This document shows, in pieces, positions 16,494 through 25,637 of a stretch of DNA of 64,000 bases (the stretch's first letter is position 1; every line of letters begins with the position of its first letter). The stretch lies in the NCBI GenBank assembly GCA_023453025.1, contig JAEXUD010000061.1:62001-126000 (forward strand), given 5' to 3'. The position numbers and the translations under genes were made by a program. Under the pieces are notes generated by a model that was not told the DNA's origin, did not search any database, and was given only the letters and a program-made list of their open reading frames with translations. This DNA is from Bacillota bacterium (GTDB lineage: Bacteria > Bacillota > Clostridia > Tissierellales > Sedimentibacteraceae).

Positions 16494-17565
16494 CAGTATC
16501 ACCTCTCTTTGCACCAATTTCCTGCATTCTTTTAATTAACGGAGGAGGTTCTACTCTTGGAGCTCTTGGATCTAACAGCCATGTGCGTGCTTTATGGGTT
16601 GAACTCACTTCAAAATATGGAGGTCTTTCTACAAAATCAATTTTTAATGCGCTCGGATTCCTGGGCGCAAACGCATCACCCTTAATTTCTTTGAACAGGT
16701 TTGGAGGTGTCCCCTTTATTGAATACAGCGCTTCTCCCTTATTACCCAATTGAGGCAGTGAAGACAGCAATGCCCATGTATACGGATGCTTAGGGTCAAA
16801 AAACACTTCCTCTGATGAGCCCAGTTCTATAATATCCCCCGCATACATAACAGCTATCCTGTCAGCTACGTTTGCTACAACACCAAGGTCATGGGTTATA
16901 TATATAATAGTCAAATTATATTTATCCTGCAAATTTTTCAACAGCTGCAATATTTGTGCCTGTATGGTTACATCCAATGCAGTTGTCGGTTCGTCGCATA
17001 TGAGTATATTAGGGTTACAGGCAACTGCGATTGCTATAACCACCCTTTGTCTCATACCTCCGGAGAATTCATGAGGATACTGCTTGTATCTTCTTTCCGG
17101 TTCTGATATGCCCACATCATTTAATATTTCTACAGCCAGCTTCCTGGCTTCTTCGCCTTTTAGATTCTGATGAAGCTCAATAGATTCCTGTACTTGCTTC
17201 CCCACGGTCTTCAAAGGATTTAAGGATGTCATGGGATCCTGGAATACCATTGCAATTTCTTTTCCTCTGATTTTAATCCATTCATCCTCTGTTTTAAATT
17301 TTGCTAAATCCTGTCCTTTGTAAATAATGGAACCTGAATCAATTCTTCCGTTTCCATCTAAAAGACCCATAAATGATTTATTAAAAACTGATTTTCCTGA
17401 ACCGGATTCTCCTACTATGGCCAAGCTTTCGCCTTTGTGCAAATCCAGAGAAGCCCCTCTGATAGCAGTCAGCTCCTGTCCTCGTAAATTAAATTTTATC
17501 ACTAAATCCTCAACAGCCAGTACTACTTCGCTCTTAATTATTTCATTGATTGATTTTTGTGCCAT
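16483..17565 (-). CDS. oppD: Oligopeptide/dipeptide ABC transporter ATPase
   Basis: 360-residue ATPase. Walker A GESGSGKSV, Q-loop FQDPMTSLNPL, signature SGGMRQR, Walker B LICDEPTTALDVT, switch ITHDLGVVA. The C-terminal part contains the OppD-type region with HPYTWALLSSLP and a tail of about 90 residues; the cysteine cluster that binds [4Fe-4S] in some OppD proteins is not seen. GGAGG precedes ATG 17565, and the oppC stop is only 9 bases upstream. Confidence 0.93.
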   Translation of the reverse strand: MAQKSINEIIKSEVVLAVEDLVIKFNLRGQELTAIRGASLDLHKGESLAIVGESGSGKSVFNKSFMGLLDGNGRIDSGSIIYKGQDLAKFKTEDEWIKIRGKEIAMVFQDPMTSLNPLKTVGKQVQESIELHQNLKGEEARKLAVEILNDVGISEPERRYKQYPHEFSGGMRQRVVIAIAVACNPNILICDEPTTALDVTIQAQILQLLKNLQDKYNLTIIYITHDLGVVANVADRIAVMYAGDIIELGSSEEVFFDPKHPYTWALLSSLPQLGNKGEALYSIKGTPPNLFKEIKGDAFAPRNPSALKIDFVERPPYFEVSSTHKARTWLLDPRAPRVEPPPLIKRMQEIGAKRGDTVEQ

Positions 17566-17574
17566 CTCAACCTC

Positions 17575-18546
17575 CTACACATGATTTCTCGGATCGGCAG
17601 AATCTGCAAACACATTGCCGATGACATAGAAGGATATGGTTACAACAGATATAACTGCAGCCGGAAAGAATAACTGATATCTTTGGCTGGGATCCATAAT
17701 CAGGGCTCTTCCTTCATTCACCAGATTGCCCAGTGAAGGTACATCCAGCGGCAGCCCCATTCCTATATAGGAAAGGAACACTTCATTGCCTATTGCCAAG
17801 GGTATTGCAAGTGCCATCCTGAGCATGATAACCGATACCAAATAAGGAAGCAAGTTTTTGGTTATTATCCTGCTTGTAGGTGTACCGAGACATCTTGAGG
17901 CTAAATTATACTCCCTGTCTCTGATAATTATAATCAGATTGCGGACGAATCTTGCCATTTGAAGCCATCCGGTCATGCACATGGCAAAAATTATTGTGGG
18001 TATGCTCGGCTTCATAATGTATGTCAGTATAATCAAAACAACTGTCGTGGGTATATTATCCCACACATTGTATATTTCCGTAATTATAGCATCAAGTCTC
18101 CTCACATAACCCCACAGTGCTCCAATTGTTATACCTACCACAGCTTCAACCAGACCTACCGCAACACCGATGAACAGTGATGTTCTTGTTCCGCTCCAAA
18201 TACGCGACCATAGGTCTTGACCAATGGAATTAGAACCAAACCAGAATTCATCATTGGGCTGTACGTTTCTATATTGAAGATTTGTTTCAGGATTGATATA
18301 TATTTGTGTAGGGCTTTTTTGATTTGGCAGATACGGTTGTATTACAGTAAATAAAACAACACATGCTATCAGTATTAAAAGTGCCACAGCAACTTTATTT
18401 TTCATAAAAACCTGAAAGGTTGATTTCCAGAATGAGTAGTTGGAATAACCCGTCAACTCACTTTTGGATTCATCATATTCCGCAAATTCAAATAAGGACG
18501 GATCTATGTTGTCTGCCATTTTATTAATAATTCTCTTACCGGTCAT
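17575..18546 (-). CDS. oppC: Oligopeptide/dipeptide ABC transporter permease
   Basis: 323-residue permease with a cytoplasmic N-terminal arm of about 45 residues, six membrane segments and the EAA-type loop (RCLGTPTSRIITKNLLPY). The first segment is AVALLILIACVVLFTV, typical for OppC/DppC. Its ATG shares a base with the oppB stop (TAATG), so the two permeases are translationally coupled. Together with OppB it forms the membrane channel. Confidence 0.93.
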   Translation of the reverse strand: MTGKRIINKMADNIDPSLFEFAEYDESKSELTGYSNYSFWKSTFQVFMKNKVAVALLILIACVVLFTVIQPYLPNQKSPTQIYINPETNLQYRNVQPNDEFWFGSNSIGQDLWSRIWSGTRTSLFIGVAVGLVEAVVGITIGALWGYVRRLDAIITEIYNVWDNIPTTVVLIILTYIMKPSIPTIIFAMCMTGWLQMARFVRNLIIIIRDREYNLASRCLGTPTSRIITKNLLPYLVSVIMLRMALAIPLAIGNEVFLSYIGMGLPLDVPSLGNLVNEGRALIMDPSQRYQLFFPAAVISVVTISFYVIGNVFADSADPRNHV

Positions 18547-19487
18547 TATCTGGATCCTCCTTCATTACCTAGTTTTATTCTTGGATCAAATGTTGCCATC
18601 AATACATCGCCCAGAAGCAATCCTATAATTCCTATAGATGAATACAGCAGGACTAAAGCCTGAACCAATGTGTTATCCTGTCTTTGTATTGCCGTTACCA
18701 AAAGGCCTCCGGTACCGGGAATTGAAAACAATGATTCAACATATATGGAGCCTGCAACTGTATATAATATTGATGCAGGTAAATATTGTGCCATAGGAAC
18801 AAATGCATTGCGCATTACATGCCGCACCATAATTTCTTTGCTTTTAAGTCCTTTAGCTCTTGCCAGTCTGACATAATCCTTATTCAATTCATCAACCATG
18901 TAGCGTCTTATCCACATAGCATAATAGGCAATATTTACTAATGATAAACAAAGAACCGGAAGTATCCAGCTTTTGGGGTCTGTTTTGTCATATAATAACG
19001 GTAAATTAAAAATTTGTGTAAAGAATACCTGTATAAGCAGGTAGTATATTACGGCAGGAACAGCATTGGCTCCTACAACATAGCATGTTCCGAATTTATC
19101 CCAGAATTTGCCCTTGTATCTCGCCATCAAAACGCCCAGACTAAGTCCTGCAAACAGCGAAACAGTCAATGACGCCAACCCGAAGCGCAAGGATGTTATT
19201 AATTTATCCCCTAAGATTTTCGTAATATCAACCCTGGGTCTGTAAGTAATCGATTTGCCCAAATCACCCTTCAGCAAATCACCGTAGAAATTCTTCAGCT
19301 GTGTATACCATGGATCTAAAAGTCCGAGATTTTGCAGCTTTGCTTCTATCTGAGCCTCATCCAGCTTATCGAAGCTTGTTCCGAAATAACCTTCAACAGG
19401 CATAAGGCGCATAAGCAAAAATACTATTGTTACAATAATAATAAGTGTTAACAAGGACCTTAAAAGCCTTGTTGCGTAGTACTTCAT
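18546..19487 (-). CDS. oppB: Oligopeptide/dipeptide ABC transporter permease
   Basis: 313-residue permease; the start is ATG 19487, with GGAGGTG seven bases upstream, and gives the family N-terminus MKYYATRLLRSLLTLIII. An earlier in-frame start at 19586 would read through the intercistronic hairpin and has no ribosome site. The protein contains the conserved periplasmic region LGLLDPWYTQL and the EAA loop region RLARAKGLKSKEIM. Upstream is oppA, separated by a hairpin that likely sets the ratio of binding protein to permease. Confidence 0.93.
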   Translation of the reverse strand: MKYYATRLLRSLLTLIIIVTIVFLLMRLMPVEGYFGTSFDKLDEAQIEAKLQNLGLLDPWYTQLKNFYGDLLKGDLGKSITYRPRVDITKILGDKLITSLRFGLASLTVSLFAGLSLGVLMARYKGKFWDKFGTCYVVGANAVPAVIYYLLIQVFFTQIFNLPLLYDKTDPKSWILPVLCLSLVNIAYYAMWIRRYMVDELNKDYVRLARAKGLKSKEIMVRHVMRNAFVPMAQYLPASILYTVAGSIYVESLFSIPGTGGLLVTAIQRQDNTLVQALVLLYSSIGIIGLLLGDVLMATFDPRIKLGNEGGSR

Positions 19488-19562
19488 TTTGACACCTCCC
19501 TTTAAAAATAATTCAAGTTGAAATATATTCCTCAACCATTTAGATAATAATGCTCGGTAAAT

Positions 19563-19589
19563 CAAATGAGGGCTGAAAGCCCTCATTTG
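19563..19589 (-). promoter_or_regulatory. oppA-oppB intercistronic hairpin
   Basis: Perfect 12-base arms CAAATGAGGGCT and AGCCCTCATTTG with a 3-base loop directly after oppA, without a U-run. Such hairpins stabilise the upstream mRNA or partly terminate, keeping the binding protein more abundant. Confidence 0.7.
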
Positions 19590-19595
19590 TAGGAA

Positions 19596-21509
19596 CTATT
19601 TTACTGCGTTCTTTAAAGCCTCGTCACGGGCTGCCTGCCATTCTTTCTGAGCCTCGTTAAATTCATCCATGCTTATTGGGTCAGCCATAAGTCTGGCTCC
19701 CTTCCATGTCATTGTTGCTATGCCGAACGGAGCATACGGTCTTTCAAACGGAAGCACCTGAGATGCAACATATCCGTCTCCGCCGCTTACATTGTATGGG
19801 ATGACAAAAGCATTGTTGATTAAATATGCTTCCGCATTTGCAAACATTTCATATCTTACATTTAAGTCGACTAATTCAGCTTTAGCTTCGTTAACCATTT
19901 CTTCATAGACATCATATAAATTTTTCCCGTCTGCGTCTACATCTGTTGTATACTCGGGGAAGTTATAGTTTCCGCCGCGTCTGAACGGGTCTGTATAAGT
20001 CTGCGGGTCTGCATAGTCAGGACCCCAGTTGCATTTCATGAGTGAATAATTTCCTGATCTTCTTGTTCCGTCAAGAAATCCTGTCGGAGCATGAGGAAGC
20101 AGTGTGATTTCTATATAGTCTTTACCGAGCAATGCTTCCAGCTGCTGTTTAACAACCTGTGCCTCCAAAGCCCAATATGCACTGTCTGTATTGTACGGCA
20201 TCAATATCTTTACAGGGAATTTTGCTCCTGCCTGTGTAAGCTCTTCAACAGCTTTTTCTTTAAAAGACAAAGCTTCTGCCTCGTTAAAGAAATCCTTACC
20301 TTTCAAGGCTGCCAAATCACCTATTGCAGTAAAGTCCAACCCACCCTGTGAAGCAAAGTTAGGAGGTGTTATGGTATTTATTATTCTGTATTCAGGATTG
20401 TAAGGGTCCTCTGTTGTCATTGATGCGATTCTGTTGAATGCAGACATGATGGATTTTCTGAAGCTTCCGTTGTTAACTGCTATTTTCCAGTTATCGGGTT
20501 CAAATTCAGCATCAAATTTAGGATCAAAATTAAATGCATAGAAATAAGTATAAGTTCCCAGTCTGTCAGGAGATACCTTATCCTTAAGCTCAGGATTATT
20601 CATCCACTCATCAAGATTTGCTGTAGGGATAATGGCATGTAAAACCTCGCCTCTCTTAAACAGTTCTCCTCCTAAAGCCATCGCTTCTTTGTTGTATTTA
20701 TAGTTAAGTTCTGTTACAAATACGTTGTCTTTATCCCAGTATGTGCTGTTTTTTGTAAGAATTCTCTGCATCTGTGGTTCAAACTCAGTTAACAGATACG
20801 GTCCGTTATACAGTATTGTTGAGTTTGCAGTTCCGAAATCTTCTCCCATTTCTTCAAGGAACGGTCCGTAAACAGGGAAGAAGCTCACATAAGTAAGCAT
20901 GGATTCAAAGTAAGGAACAGGTTCTTTCAAAGTGTATACCAGTGTGTAATCGTCTGTTGCCTTAACTCCAACTTCTGCAAAATCAGTTATTTCTTCGTTA
21001 TAATATGCCTCGGCATTTTTTATAACAGAATAAACTATGTTGGCTGATTCAGATTCATTCTTCTTAGTTAATATGTACTTGGCAGATGAAACAAAGTCCT
21101 CTGCAGTAGTTTCCGCTACTTCGTTTCCCTCAAAATCAACCCATTTAACTCCTTTTCTCAAATGAAAGGTCCATTCAAGACCGTCATCCGACACGTCCCA
21201 GCTTTCAGCCAGAGCAGGCTGAAGTACTCCGTATTTGTCATACTGCGCCAGCGTATCCACAAGGTTTGCAGAAACGTTCATATCTACCCAAGTTGTATTT
21301 ATGAGATAGTTAAGAGTTGTAATTTCTTCCGCATAAGCGTACTTATATACTTGTTCTGCTGCATATTTTCCGCCCTCTGTTACATCCTCTCCTGGTGCAG
21401 GTTCATCAGTTCCTGATGGTTCTTCTGCAGGTGCGGGAGTAGTTGGTCCGCCTGAGCATGCTGTTAAAATCATAGTTAATACTAGCAATAGTGATAATAT
21501 CCTTTTCAT
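19596..21509 (-). CDS. oppA: Oligopeptide ABC transporter substrate-binding lipoprotein
   Basis: Solute-binding protein family 5 lipoprotein, 637 residues, captures peptides outside the membrane. The start is ATG 21509 with GGAGGGG before it. The signal peptide ends at lipobox LTAC with the lipidated Cys at residue 18, followed by a Pro/Glu/Gly-rich spacer. Family features: YAYAEEITTLNYLI, LAESWDVSDDGLEWTFHLRKGVKW and the late region NWGPDYADPQTYTDPF. It is the promoter-proximal gene of the opp operon. Peptide specificity is unknown. Confidence 0.94.
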   Translation of the reverse strand: MKRILSLLLVLTMILTACSGGPTTPAPAEEPSGTDEPAPGEDVTEGGKYAAEQVYKYAYAEEITTLNYLINTTWVDMNVSANLVDTLAQYDKYGVLQPALAESWDVSDDGLEWTFHLRKGVKWVDFEGNEVAETTAEDFVSSAKYILTKKNESESANIVYSVIKNAEAYYNEEITDFAEVGVKATDDYTLVYTLKEPVPYFESMLTYVSFFPVYGPFLEEMGEDFGTANSTILYNGPYLLTEFEPQMQRILTKNSTYWDKDNVFVTELNYKYNKEAMALGGELFKRGEVLHAIIPTANLDEWMNNPELKDKVSPDRLGTYTYFYAFNFDPKFDAEFEPDNWKIAVNNGSFRKSIMSAFNRIASMTTEDPYNPEYRIINTITPPNFASQGGLDFTAIGDLAALKGKDFFNEAEALSFKEKAVEELTQAGAKFPVKILMPYNTDSAYWALEAQVVKQQLEALLGKDYIEITLLPHAPTGFLDGTRRSGNYSLMKCNWGPDYADPQTYTDPFRRGGNYNFPEYTTDVDADGKNLYDVYEEMVNEAKAELVDLNVRYEMFANAEAYLINNAFVIPYNVSGGDGYVASQVLPFERPYAPFGIATMTWKGARLMADPISMDEFNEAQKEWQAARDEALKNAVK

Positions 21510-21592
21510 TTTCCCCTCCATAAATAATTTATAATAATATTATTTAATAATATTAACAAATTGTGTAAATCGTTTGCTTTTGCGTATAAAAA

Positions 21593-21669
21593 TGGTGCAC
21601 CTGAGAGGAATCGAACCCCCGGCACATGCCTTAGGAGGGCACTGCTCTATCCTACTGAGCTACAGATGC
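21593..21669 (-). tRNA. tRNA-Arg (anticodon CCT)
   Basis: Minus strand 21669-21593 folds as a 77-base tRNA: acceptor GCATCTG/CAGGTGC, discriminator A, encoded CCA, anticodon loop CTCCTAA giving CCT (reads AGG), T-arm GGGGG-TTCGATT-CCTCT. It stands alone between oppA and dacF. Confidence 0.95.
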
Positions 21670-21826
21670 ACTAGACTTATTAAAAAATATTACACCAAAT
21701 CTATATATTTGTCAATATCAGTATCTGACAGTTTATTGTCAAGCTTTTTATAATTATACTGATTATTTATTAAAATAATACTCAATTTGTAGAACCATGT
21801 AATATTAATGTTAATATTGCAATAAT

Positions 21827-21877
21827 AAAAAGTGCTTTATAATTTCATAATATTAATAAAATTTACAAGCACTTTTT
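21827..21877. terminator. Hairpin near the dacF 3' end
   Basis: AAAAAGTGCTT (21827-21837) and AAGCACTTTTTTT (21867-21879) arms with an AT-rich loop of about 29 bases; T-rich ends on both strands. It probably terminates dacF on minus. The rest of 21670-21934 is plain AT-rich sequence. Confidence 0.6.
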
Positions 21878-21934
21878 TTATATATTAAAATTATTTCAAA
21901 ATATTAAATAATTAACAATTTAATTTTGTTAATT

Positions 21935-23095
21935 TTATCCAAAAATATTATTAAAAAATCTTATTATCATAACAAACAAACTTGCTTTTTCTATTGTTTG
22001 ATTCACTACGGCATCTACTTGTCCTATTTCTTCATCATTTACAAAGATACTTATGGTTCCTATTTTATCTCCTTGATTTAATGGTGCCTTTACAGTATCA
22101 TTATACGAAATCTCAGTTCTGATTATGTCATCATTTTTTACTACCTTATTATAATCAGCAGCCGGAAATACCGATACCTTTCCATCCTTGGAATTATTAA
22201 TATATACCTCGTCAATTTCCTGCATAGCATCTGCAAGCTTGTAGTAGCTGAAATTGTTTTTACCGTACTCCAAAAGCGTTTTAGTTTTGTCTAATCTTTC
22301 TTCATGAGTTACTGCTCCCATAATTATTGCTATTATCCTGAAATCCTGTTCTTTTCCGGCTACAGGCATAGTAGAAACCAGACAAATTCCTGCCTTGTCA
22401 GTATATCCTGTCTTAAGTCCATCTACGCCTTCAACAATACCAAGCGTTGGGTTTGTAGCTGCTTTGTAGAAGTTTCTTTCAGGTATTACAAGTTCCGGTA
22501 ATTTAGTAACTTCCAGAAGTTCAGGATACTTTGTCAATATATGTCTTGCCAGCTTGTATATGTCCGAAGCAGACATGTGATTTTGCCCGGTTTCTTCGTC
22601 ATTTATGGGAAGGCCGTGAGGGTTTACAAAGCTTGCTGACAAAAGTCCTAGTTCGGAAGCTTTTTCATTCATCATTTTAACGAAATTATCTTCTGTTTTA
22701 CCCACATGTTCAGATATAGCCGTTGCACAGTCATTGCCCGACACTACAAGCATACCCTTAATCAGTACGTTTAATTTTACAGTTTCACCGGACTTTATAC
22801 CAAACTTGCTTCCTTCGGTGGCAGCAGCATGTCCGCTTATTACAACATCATCATCTAATGAAACTTCTCCGTTTGTAACAGCATCCATCATAATCAGGTA
22901 TGTCATAAGCTTAGAAATACTCGCTATTGCCAATTGCTCATTTATATTATACTCATACAGTATCTCTCCGGTTTCTAAATCCCCTAATAATGCAGAATTA
23001 ATATTTTCATTAATATTTATTTCACCAAATGCAACTGTATTTGTCAAAATTATTATTAAAAGGCATATGGATAACACCTTGCTGATTTTTCTCAT
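21935..23095 (-). CDS. dacF: D-alanyl-D-alanine carboxypeptidase (peptidase S11)
   Basis: Low-molecular-mass penicillin-binding protein that trims the terminal D-Ala of peptidoglycan stem peptides. The 386-residue protein has a signal peptide (about 1-24, ending VAFG) and the three catalytic motifs SISK (Ser59, Lys62), SGN (119-121) and KTG (228-230). The C-terminal region after about 280 is the PBP5-type beta domain, and the last 20 residues (FVMIIRFFNNIFG) form an amphipathic membrane anchor. GGAGG precedes ATG 23095. The exact paralogue (DacA, DacB or DacF type) cannot be told. Confidence 0.9.
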   Translation of the reverse strand: MRKISKVLSICLLIIILTNTVAFGEININENINSALLGDLETGEILYEYNINEQLAIASISKLMTYLIMMDAVTNGEVSLDDDVVISGHAAATEGSKFGIKSGETVKLNVLIKGMLVVSGNDCATAISEHVGKTEDNFVKMMNEKASELGLLSASFVNPHGLPINDEETGQNHMSASDIYKLARHILTKYPELLEVTKLPELVIPERNFYKAATNPTLGIVEGVDGLKTGYTDKAGICLVSTMPVAGKEQDFRIIAIIMGAVTHEERLDKTKTLLEYGKNNFSYYKLADAMQEIDEVYINNSKDGKVSVFPAADYNKVVKNDDIIRTEISYNDTVKAPLNQGDKIGTISIFVNDEEIGQVDAVVNQTIEKASLFVMIIRFFNNIFG

Positions 23096-23264
23096 AAGTA
23101 ACCTCCAATCTTTATTGTCTTCATTATATAATAATTTTCGACAAAATGCATTATTAAATTTAAAAAGCTTTTGCTAATAATTAACTTATGGTTTTATATT
23201 TACCAATCATCAGCATATTGAAGGAAGGTCTTAAAGCTATGGGAGGGCACAAGATTCTCCCTAT

Positions 23265-24539
23265 TTATAAAGTGATTTTCTCCATGCCTCTCATGAACGT
23301 TCGTAATGCTTCCGGAATTGTTACTGACCCATCCTCGTTCTGATAATTTTCCAGTATTGCAGCAAATGTTCTGCCTACAGCAAGACCGGAACCATTTAAT
23401 GTATGAATCAATTCCAGCTTTCCCTTGTTACTTGGTCTGAATCTAATATTTGCTCTTCTTGCCTGGAAGTCTTCAAAATTTGAACAAGAGGAAATTTCAA
23501 CATATCTGCTATAGCTTGGCATCCAGACTTCCAGGTCATAGGTCTTAGCAGAGCTGAACCCTATATCTCCTGTGCACAATTCTACAACTCTGTATGGAAG
23601 ACCCAGTCCTTTCAGAATTTCTTCTGCGAAATTAGTCAGGATTTCCAGCTGTCTGTAAGAATCCTCCGGTGTTGAATACATAACCATTTCAACCTTGTCA
23701 AATTGATGGTTTCTTATTAAACCTTTTGTGTCCCTTCCTGCTGAACCTGCTTCTGCTCTGAAGCATGGTGTGCAGGCAGTCATATACATAGGTAAATCAG
23801 CTTCATCCAGCACTTCGTTTCTGTATATGTTAGTTACAGGAACTTCTGCTGTAGGAATCAAGTAATAATCCTTCTGGTTTAATTTGAACATATCCTCTTC
23901 AAACTTAGGAAGCTGCCCTGTTCCAAACATGCTGTCTCTGTTAACCATGTATGGAGGAGCAATTTCAGTGAAGCCGTGATCCAGCGTATGCTTATCAAGC
24001 ATGTATGCTGTTATTGCTCTTTCCAGCCTTGCACCAAGTCCTTTAAACATTGAAAAGCGTGTACCTGTTATTTTAGTTGCTCTTTCAAAATCCAGAATCC
24101 CAAGGTCAACACCCAAATCCCAGTGAGGCTTTACCTCAAAATCAAAATTTCTTGGTTCTCCCCATCTTCTTACTTCCTTGTTGTCTGCGTCTGAAGCACC
24201 AGACAAAATATCAGGGTTTGGAGTATTAGGTATGCTTAACAGTTCTTCTTCTATTTTTGCGTCAATTTCCTTGATTTCGCCATCAAGAGCCTTTACTCTT
24301 TCTGACAAATCCTTCATTTGCTGAAGAATTTCTGTTACATCCTTTCCTTCCTTTTTTAATAGCGGAACCTGTTTTGAAACTTTGTTTTGTTCAGCCTTCA
24401 TATTTTCAACTTCGACAAGCTTCTCTCTTCTTGTTTTATCTAATTTTAATACTTTATTGAGACTTAATTCAGGATTTCTTCTTTTCAGTAACCCTTCAAC
24501 TTCCTCAGGATTATTTCTGATTCTTTTAATATCTAACAT
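23265..24539 (-). CDS. serS: Seryl-tRNA synthetase
   Basis: Class II synthetase that charges tRNA-Ser. The 424-residue protein starts MLDIKRIRNNPEEVEGLLKR, with an N-terminal coiled-coil arm to about residue 110 (KMKDLSERVKALDGEIKEID region). The catalytic core holds motif 2 (FRAEAGSAGRDTKGLIRNHQF) and motif 3 (GSGLAVGRTFAAILEN). ATGGAGG stands before ATG 24539. Transcription passes through a leader with T-box elements and an intrinsic terminator (24632-24753). Confidence 0.97.
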   Translation of the reverse strand: MLDIKRIRNNPEEVEGLLKRRNPELSLNKVLKLDKTRREKLVEVENMKAEQNKVSKQVPLLKKEGKDVTEILQQMKDLSERVKALDGEIKEIDAKIEEELLSIPNTPNPDILSGASDADNKEVRRWGEPRNFDFEVKPHWDLGVDLGILDFERATKITGTRFSMFKGLGARLERAITAYMLDKHTLDHGFTEIAPPYMVNRDSMFGTGQLPKFEEDMFKLNQKDYYLIPTAEVPVTNIYRNEVLDEADLPMYMTACTPCFRAEAGSAGRDTKGLIRNHQFDKVEMVMYSTPEDSYRQLEILTNFAEEILKGLGLPYRVVELCTGDIGFSSAKTYDLEVWMPSYSRYVEISSCSNFEDFQARRANIRFRPSNKGKLELIHTLNGSGLAVGRTFAAILENYQNEDGSVTIPEALRTFMRGMEKITL

Positions 24540-24631
24540 TTTCTTGCCTCCATAAATATATCTTTTATAATTTAAATTTCCAGATCAAATATAATATTAT
24601 TCATAATCTGAAAAATGGGGTTAGGGCATAC

Positions 24632-24753
24632 AAAAACTCCCGTCTCAGTTTAGAGACGAGAGAAATTCGCGGTGCAACCCTAATTGTTATACCGTCTCGC
24701 ACCATCCGGCGGCTCTCTTAATAAAAGCATGTTTACTGCTTTCCTTCATCGTT
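24632..24753 (-). promoter_or_regulatory. serS leader: T-box antiterminator/terminator with truncated stem I
   Basis: From the predicted start at about 24753 the RNA reads GATGAAGG, AGAGAG (24718-24713, AG bulge), GGATGGTGCGA (24707-24697, distal loop), then after only about 15 bases the T-box core AGGGTTGCACCGCG (24681-24668) and the terminator CTCTCGTCTC/GAGACGGGAG with T5 (24662-24632). The half of stem I that normally carries the specifier codon is absent, and the bulge reads UUGC instead of UGGN. Confidence 0.75.
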
Positions 24754-24759
24754 ATATTG

Positions 24760-24789
24760 ATAATATATTACATGAAATATTTTTGTCAA
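24760..24789 (-). promoter_or_regulatory. serS promoter
   Basis: Minus strand TTGACA (24789-24784), 18-base spacer, TATTAT (24765-24760). The -35 box overlaps the 3' vicinity of the XRE-cupin gene. Confidence 0.65.
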
Positions 24790-24793
24790 GAGG

Positions 24794-25351
24794 TTATTTA
24801 TGTATTGCAGGAGTAATAATGCATAATGCTTCTGATACGTCATCATTAGAGTTAAAAATCATATGCCCGTTGTTTTCAGGAACATTTATACTATCTCCCG
24901 CACAAATAGTGTAAATGTTATTTCCTATATGACATTGTATCTCACCGGATAACACATATAGGCAAACCTTTGATTCATGGATTATCGTATTTTCACTTGC
25001 CCATGTTTTAGGCTTTAATTTAAACAAGAACGCTTCGACACTATTTGTTTTGTCGGTTTTGTCCAATATTGGAGTAATAAATTCCAATTCCACATTAATA
25101 TTACCGAATTTAATTTTAGTTCTTTCATTTTGCTGAATTGTTACAACATTTTGATTATTGTCTTCCATGAACAAATAAGATAAAGGTATATCCAGTGCTT
25201 CCGACAGCCTTTTTAAAACTGCCAATGAAGGTGAAATCAAGTCTCTTTCAATTTGTGATATATACCCTGAAGTTACATTGATTTGTTCTGAAAGATCAAC
25301 AATAGTTAAATTCTTACTTTTTCTGATACTTCTTATCTTTTTCCCAATCAA
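24794..25351 (-). CDS. XRE family regulator with C-terminal cupin domain
   Basis: 185-residue cytoplasmic regulator: HTH at about residues 5-60 (IRSIRKSKNLTIVDLSEQI, recognition helix TSGYISQIERDLISPS) and a cupin_2 domain at about 105-183 (CLYVLSGEIQCHIGNNIY, GDSINVPENNGH). Such PuuR/YdcN-like proteins usually control a neighbouring metabolic or transport gene in response to a small ligand bound in the cupin, but the ligand is not evident. It has its own promoter and lies directly upstream of serS; no terminator is visible between them. Confidence 0.9.
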   Translation of the reverse strand: MIGKKIRSIRKSKNLTIVDLSEQINVTSGYISQIERDLISPSLAVLKRLSEALDIPLSYLFMEDNNQNVVTIQQNERTKIKFGNINVELEFITPILDKTDKTNSVEAFLFKLKPKTWASENTIIHESKVCLYVLSGEIQCHIGNNIYTICAGDSINVPENNGHMIFNSNDDVSEALCIITPAIHK

Positions 25352-25385
25352 TTTTTATCCCCTCGTCATATAATACTATGTAATT

Positions 25386-25413
25386 ATTATACAACAAATA
25401 CTGTAATTGTCAT
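25386..25413 (-). promoter_or_regulatory. Promoter of the XRE-cupin gene
   Basis: Minus strand ATGACA (25413-25408), 16-base spacer, TATAAT (25391-25386), about 30 bases before ATG 25351. The remaining divergent region to 25637 is AT-rich with no other clear element. Confidence 0.55.
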
Positions 25414-25637
25414 ACATATATTTACAAAATCAGCAAAAATTTTATAATATTAGCTTATAGAAAATATTAATAAGATAATTATTAAAGCAAATTTATTATT
25501 TTATATCAATATAATAGAATTTAATTACAAATTGGCAAAGATAAATTATCTTTTCATATATTATATAATATGATATAATATTCAATTAAAGTATCATTTG
25601 TAATTTAAGTTTTGGTTTATGTAAAAGGGGATATGCA

